Part shown: one piece after another, positions 62,767 to 64,000 of the stretch
Numbering within the stretch: position 1 is the stretch's first letter
Layout: the number at the start of each line of letters is the position of its first letter
Assembly (NCBI GenBank): GCA_016722705.1
Contig: JADKGN010000001.1
Coordinates: 868,001-932,000, forward strand
Reading direction: 5' to 3'
DNA length: 64,000 nt
Source: Candidatus Dechloromonas phosphoritropha
GTDB taxonomy: Bacteria > Pseudomonadota > Gammaproteobacteria > Burkholderiales > Rhodocyclaceae
Notes under the pieces: generated by a model
The model's database searches: none
Told to the model about the DNA's origin: nothing
What the model saw: the letters and a program-made list of their open reading frames with translations, nothing else
Translations under genes and position numbers: made by a program

Positions 62767-64000
62767 ATGGAAGAAATCCTTCGGCAGGTTACCACTATTC
62801 TGCGCGCGGCCTGGAAGTACCGTCGCCTCGGAATGCTTAGCGCATGGTTGATTGGCGCCATTGCGGCCGGCGTCATTCTCCGCATACCGGCCAGCTACGA
62901 GGCTTCCGCGAGGATATCGCTCGACACACAGTCAATCCTCAAGCCCCTGATGTCCGGACTGGCGGTTCAACCGAATACCGAGCAGCAGGTGATGATGTTG
63001 AGCCGGACCCTGATCAGTCGCCCCAATATCGAAAAAGTGGTTCGCATGGCGGACATGGATCTCGGTGCCAAAAGCAAGGCGACCCAGGAAGCCCAGATCG
63101 AAGCTCTGACGAAGACGCTGGAGATCAAGAGCAGCAACCGCGACAACATCTACACAATCTCCTATCGCAACACCGACCCGGCAGTGGCGAAAAAGGTTGT
63201 CCAGTCTCTCCTCTCGATCTTTGTCGAATCGAGTCTTGGTGACAAGCATCAGGACTCCGATGCTGCCCGCAAGTTCATCGACGAACAGATTAGCAACTCC
63301 GAAAAGAAGCTCAGGGAAGCTGAAAACTTGCTGAAGGAGTTCAAGCTGCGCAACGTCGAGTTGGAGACCGCCGACGGTAAAGGCAGCATGGACCGCTTGG
63401 GCGACATCGCCACATTGCTTCAGAAGTCTCGGCTCGAACTGCGGGAGGCAGAGAACTCCAGAGATGCATTGCGCCGCCAGATCGTCGGGGATGAACCGGT
63501 GCTCCTCCCGGAATCGCCGGGTGCCGACGCAGGCATATCGCTCCCCGAGATCGACGGCCGGATCGACGCCCAGAAACGTAATCTTGACGCCCTGCTACAG
63601 AAGTATACCGACAAGCATCCCGACGTAATCGGAACGCGACGGCTTATTAAGGATCTGGAAGAGCAAAAGCGAAAGGAGATTCTGGCTCGGCGACAATTTG
63701 CAGCCGCGAATCCTGGCGCGGGAATCAGCAACAATCCTGTCTATCAGCAACTCAAGGTGTCACTTGGCGAGTCTGAAGCCAATGTCGCCTCGCTGCGGGC
63801 CAGGGTTGCCGAGTATGAGTCGAGATACAAGCGGACCAAGGAGTTCATGAAATTCCAGCCGCAACTCGAGGCAGAATTGGTGCAACTGAATCGCGACTAT
63901 GAGATTAACAAGAAGAACTACGAACAGCTTGCTAACAGTCGCGAGAAGGCTGAACTGACCAGCGATCTCGAATCAGTCACGGGAATCGCCAATTTTCGCG
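62767..64000 (+). CDS. XrtA-type polysaccharide chain-length determinant (partial)
   Basis: Starts at ATG 62767 and continues beyond the window, with 411 codons visible. The N-terminal Wzz domain has one membrane segment (MLSAWLIGAIAAGVILRIP) and YEASARISLDTQSILKPLMSGLAV. A long coiled coil (EKKLREAENLLKEFKLRNVELET..., LDALLQKYTDKHPDVIGTRRLIKDLEEQKRKEI) and GNUC-like repeats follow. It controls polymer length in the inner membrane with the Wza-like exporter upstream. Confidence 0.9.
   Translation, partial: MEEILRQVTTILRAAWKYRRLGMLSAWLIGAIAAGVILRIPASYEASARISLDTQSILKPLMSGLAVQPNTEQQVMMLSRTLISRPNIEKVVRMADMDLGAKSKATQEAQIEALTKTLEIKSSNRDNIYTISYRNTDPAVAKKVVQSLLSIFVESSLGDKHQDSDAARKFIDEQISNSEKKLREAENLLKEFKLRNVELETADGKGSMDRLGDIATLLQKSRLELREAENSRDALRRQIVGDEPVLLPESPGADAGISLPEIDGRIDAQKRNLDALLQKYTDKHPDVIGTRRLIKDLEEQKRKEILARRQFAAANPGAGISNNPVYQQLKVSLGESEANVASLRARVAEYESRYKRTKEFMKFQPQLEAELVQLNRDYEINKKNYEQLANSREKAELTSDLESVTGIANFR

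Noticed and set aside
1..64000. tRNA, rRNA or riboswitch genes
   Set aside because: None was recognised by eye on either strand; a covariance search was not possible, so absence is not proven.

Overview
The window reads as a chromosomal segment of a GC-rich betaproteobacterium, probably Rhodocyclales-like. This is an inference from the gene families present (purL, fabI, ETF:ubiquinone oxidoreductase, alaA/alaC, hom, and an exosortase-type exopolysaccharide cluster) and not from any marker rRNA. No rRNA or tRNA gene was recognised.

Regions. (1) 1-3.9 kb: a dihydrolipoamide-dehydrogenase-like flavoprotein (partial), a thioredoxin/DsbD-like membrane protein, an SQR-like flavoprotein and a broken cytochrome c. 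(2) 3.97-17.14 kb: a nested insertion-sequence island. IS4, IS3 (two), IS5 (two), IS630, IS110 and DUF4372-type IS4 elements are inserted into one another, several with readable target duplications. It also holds a damaged copy of a 510-codon gene that recurs intact at 54.3-56.0 kb and looks like an unclassified mobile unit. (3) 17.1-32.6 kb: housekeeping genes: dgt, a thioesterase, ETF-QO, fabI, ppiD, a hemerythrin, purL, a crotonase, an HD-GYP protein and a DnaQ/GIY-YIG nuclease. (4) 32.7-50.9 kb: a complete type III-B CRISPR-Cas locus: cas2-cas1-cas2', a CARF ring-nuclease-like gene, DUF2442-cmr1 fusion, cas10(cmr2), cmr3, an antitoxin/PIN pair, cmr4, cmr5, cmr6, a 47-aa ORF, csx16, a CARF-HEPN RNase and cas6. 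An array of 29 full repeats plus one partial repeat begins on the cas6 stop codon. Two identical IS903-like elements split the array and an IS4-family element cuts it off. (5) 51-56 kb: more IS material, a decayed Mut7-C gene, a DUF2242 lipoprotein and the intact 510-aa element. (6) 56.1-64 kb: hom-alaA-alaC, an Mth938-domain protein, manC, and the start of an EpsE/chain-length exopolysaccharide operon.

How it works together. The Cmr complex (Cas10 with HD-type and GGDD motifs, Cmr1, Cmr3-6), guided by Cas6-processed crRNAs with the predicted 8-nt handle AUUAAGAC, should detect foreign RNA and make cyclic oligoadenylate. The CARF-HEPN protein would respond by cleaving RNA. The CARF ring-nuclease-like protein, and possibly Csx16, would remove the signal. 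Two spacers match homologous versions of one target gene and differ only at synonymous sites of the antisense reading frame, which supports RNA targeting. Two identical-core palindromes lie at exactly the same distance upstream of -10-like boxes before cas2 and cmr1, suggesting co-regulation of the adaptation and interference halves.
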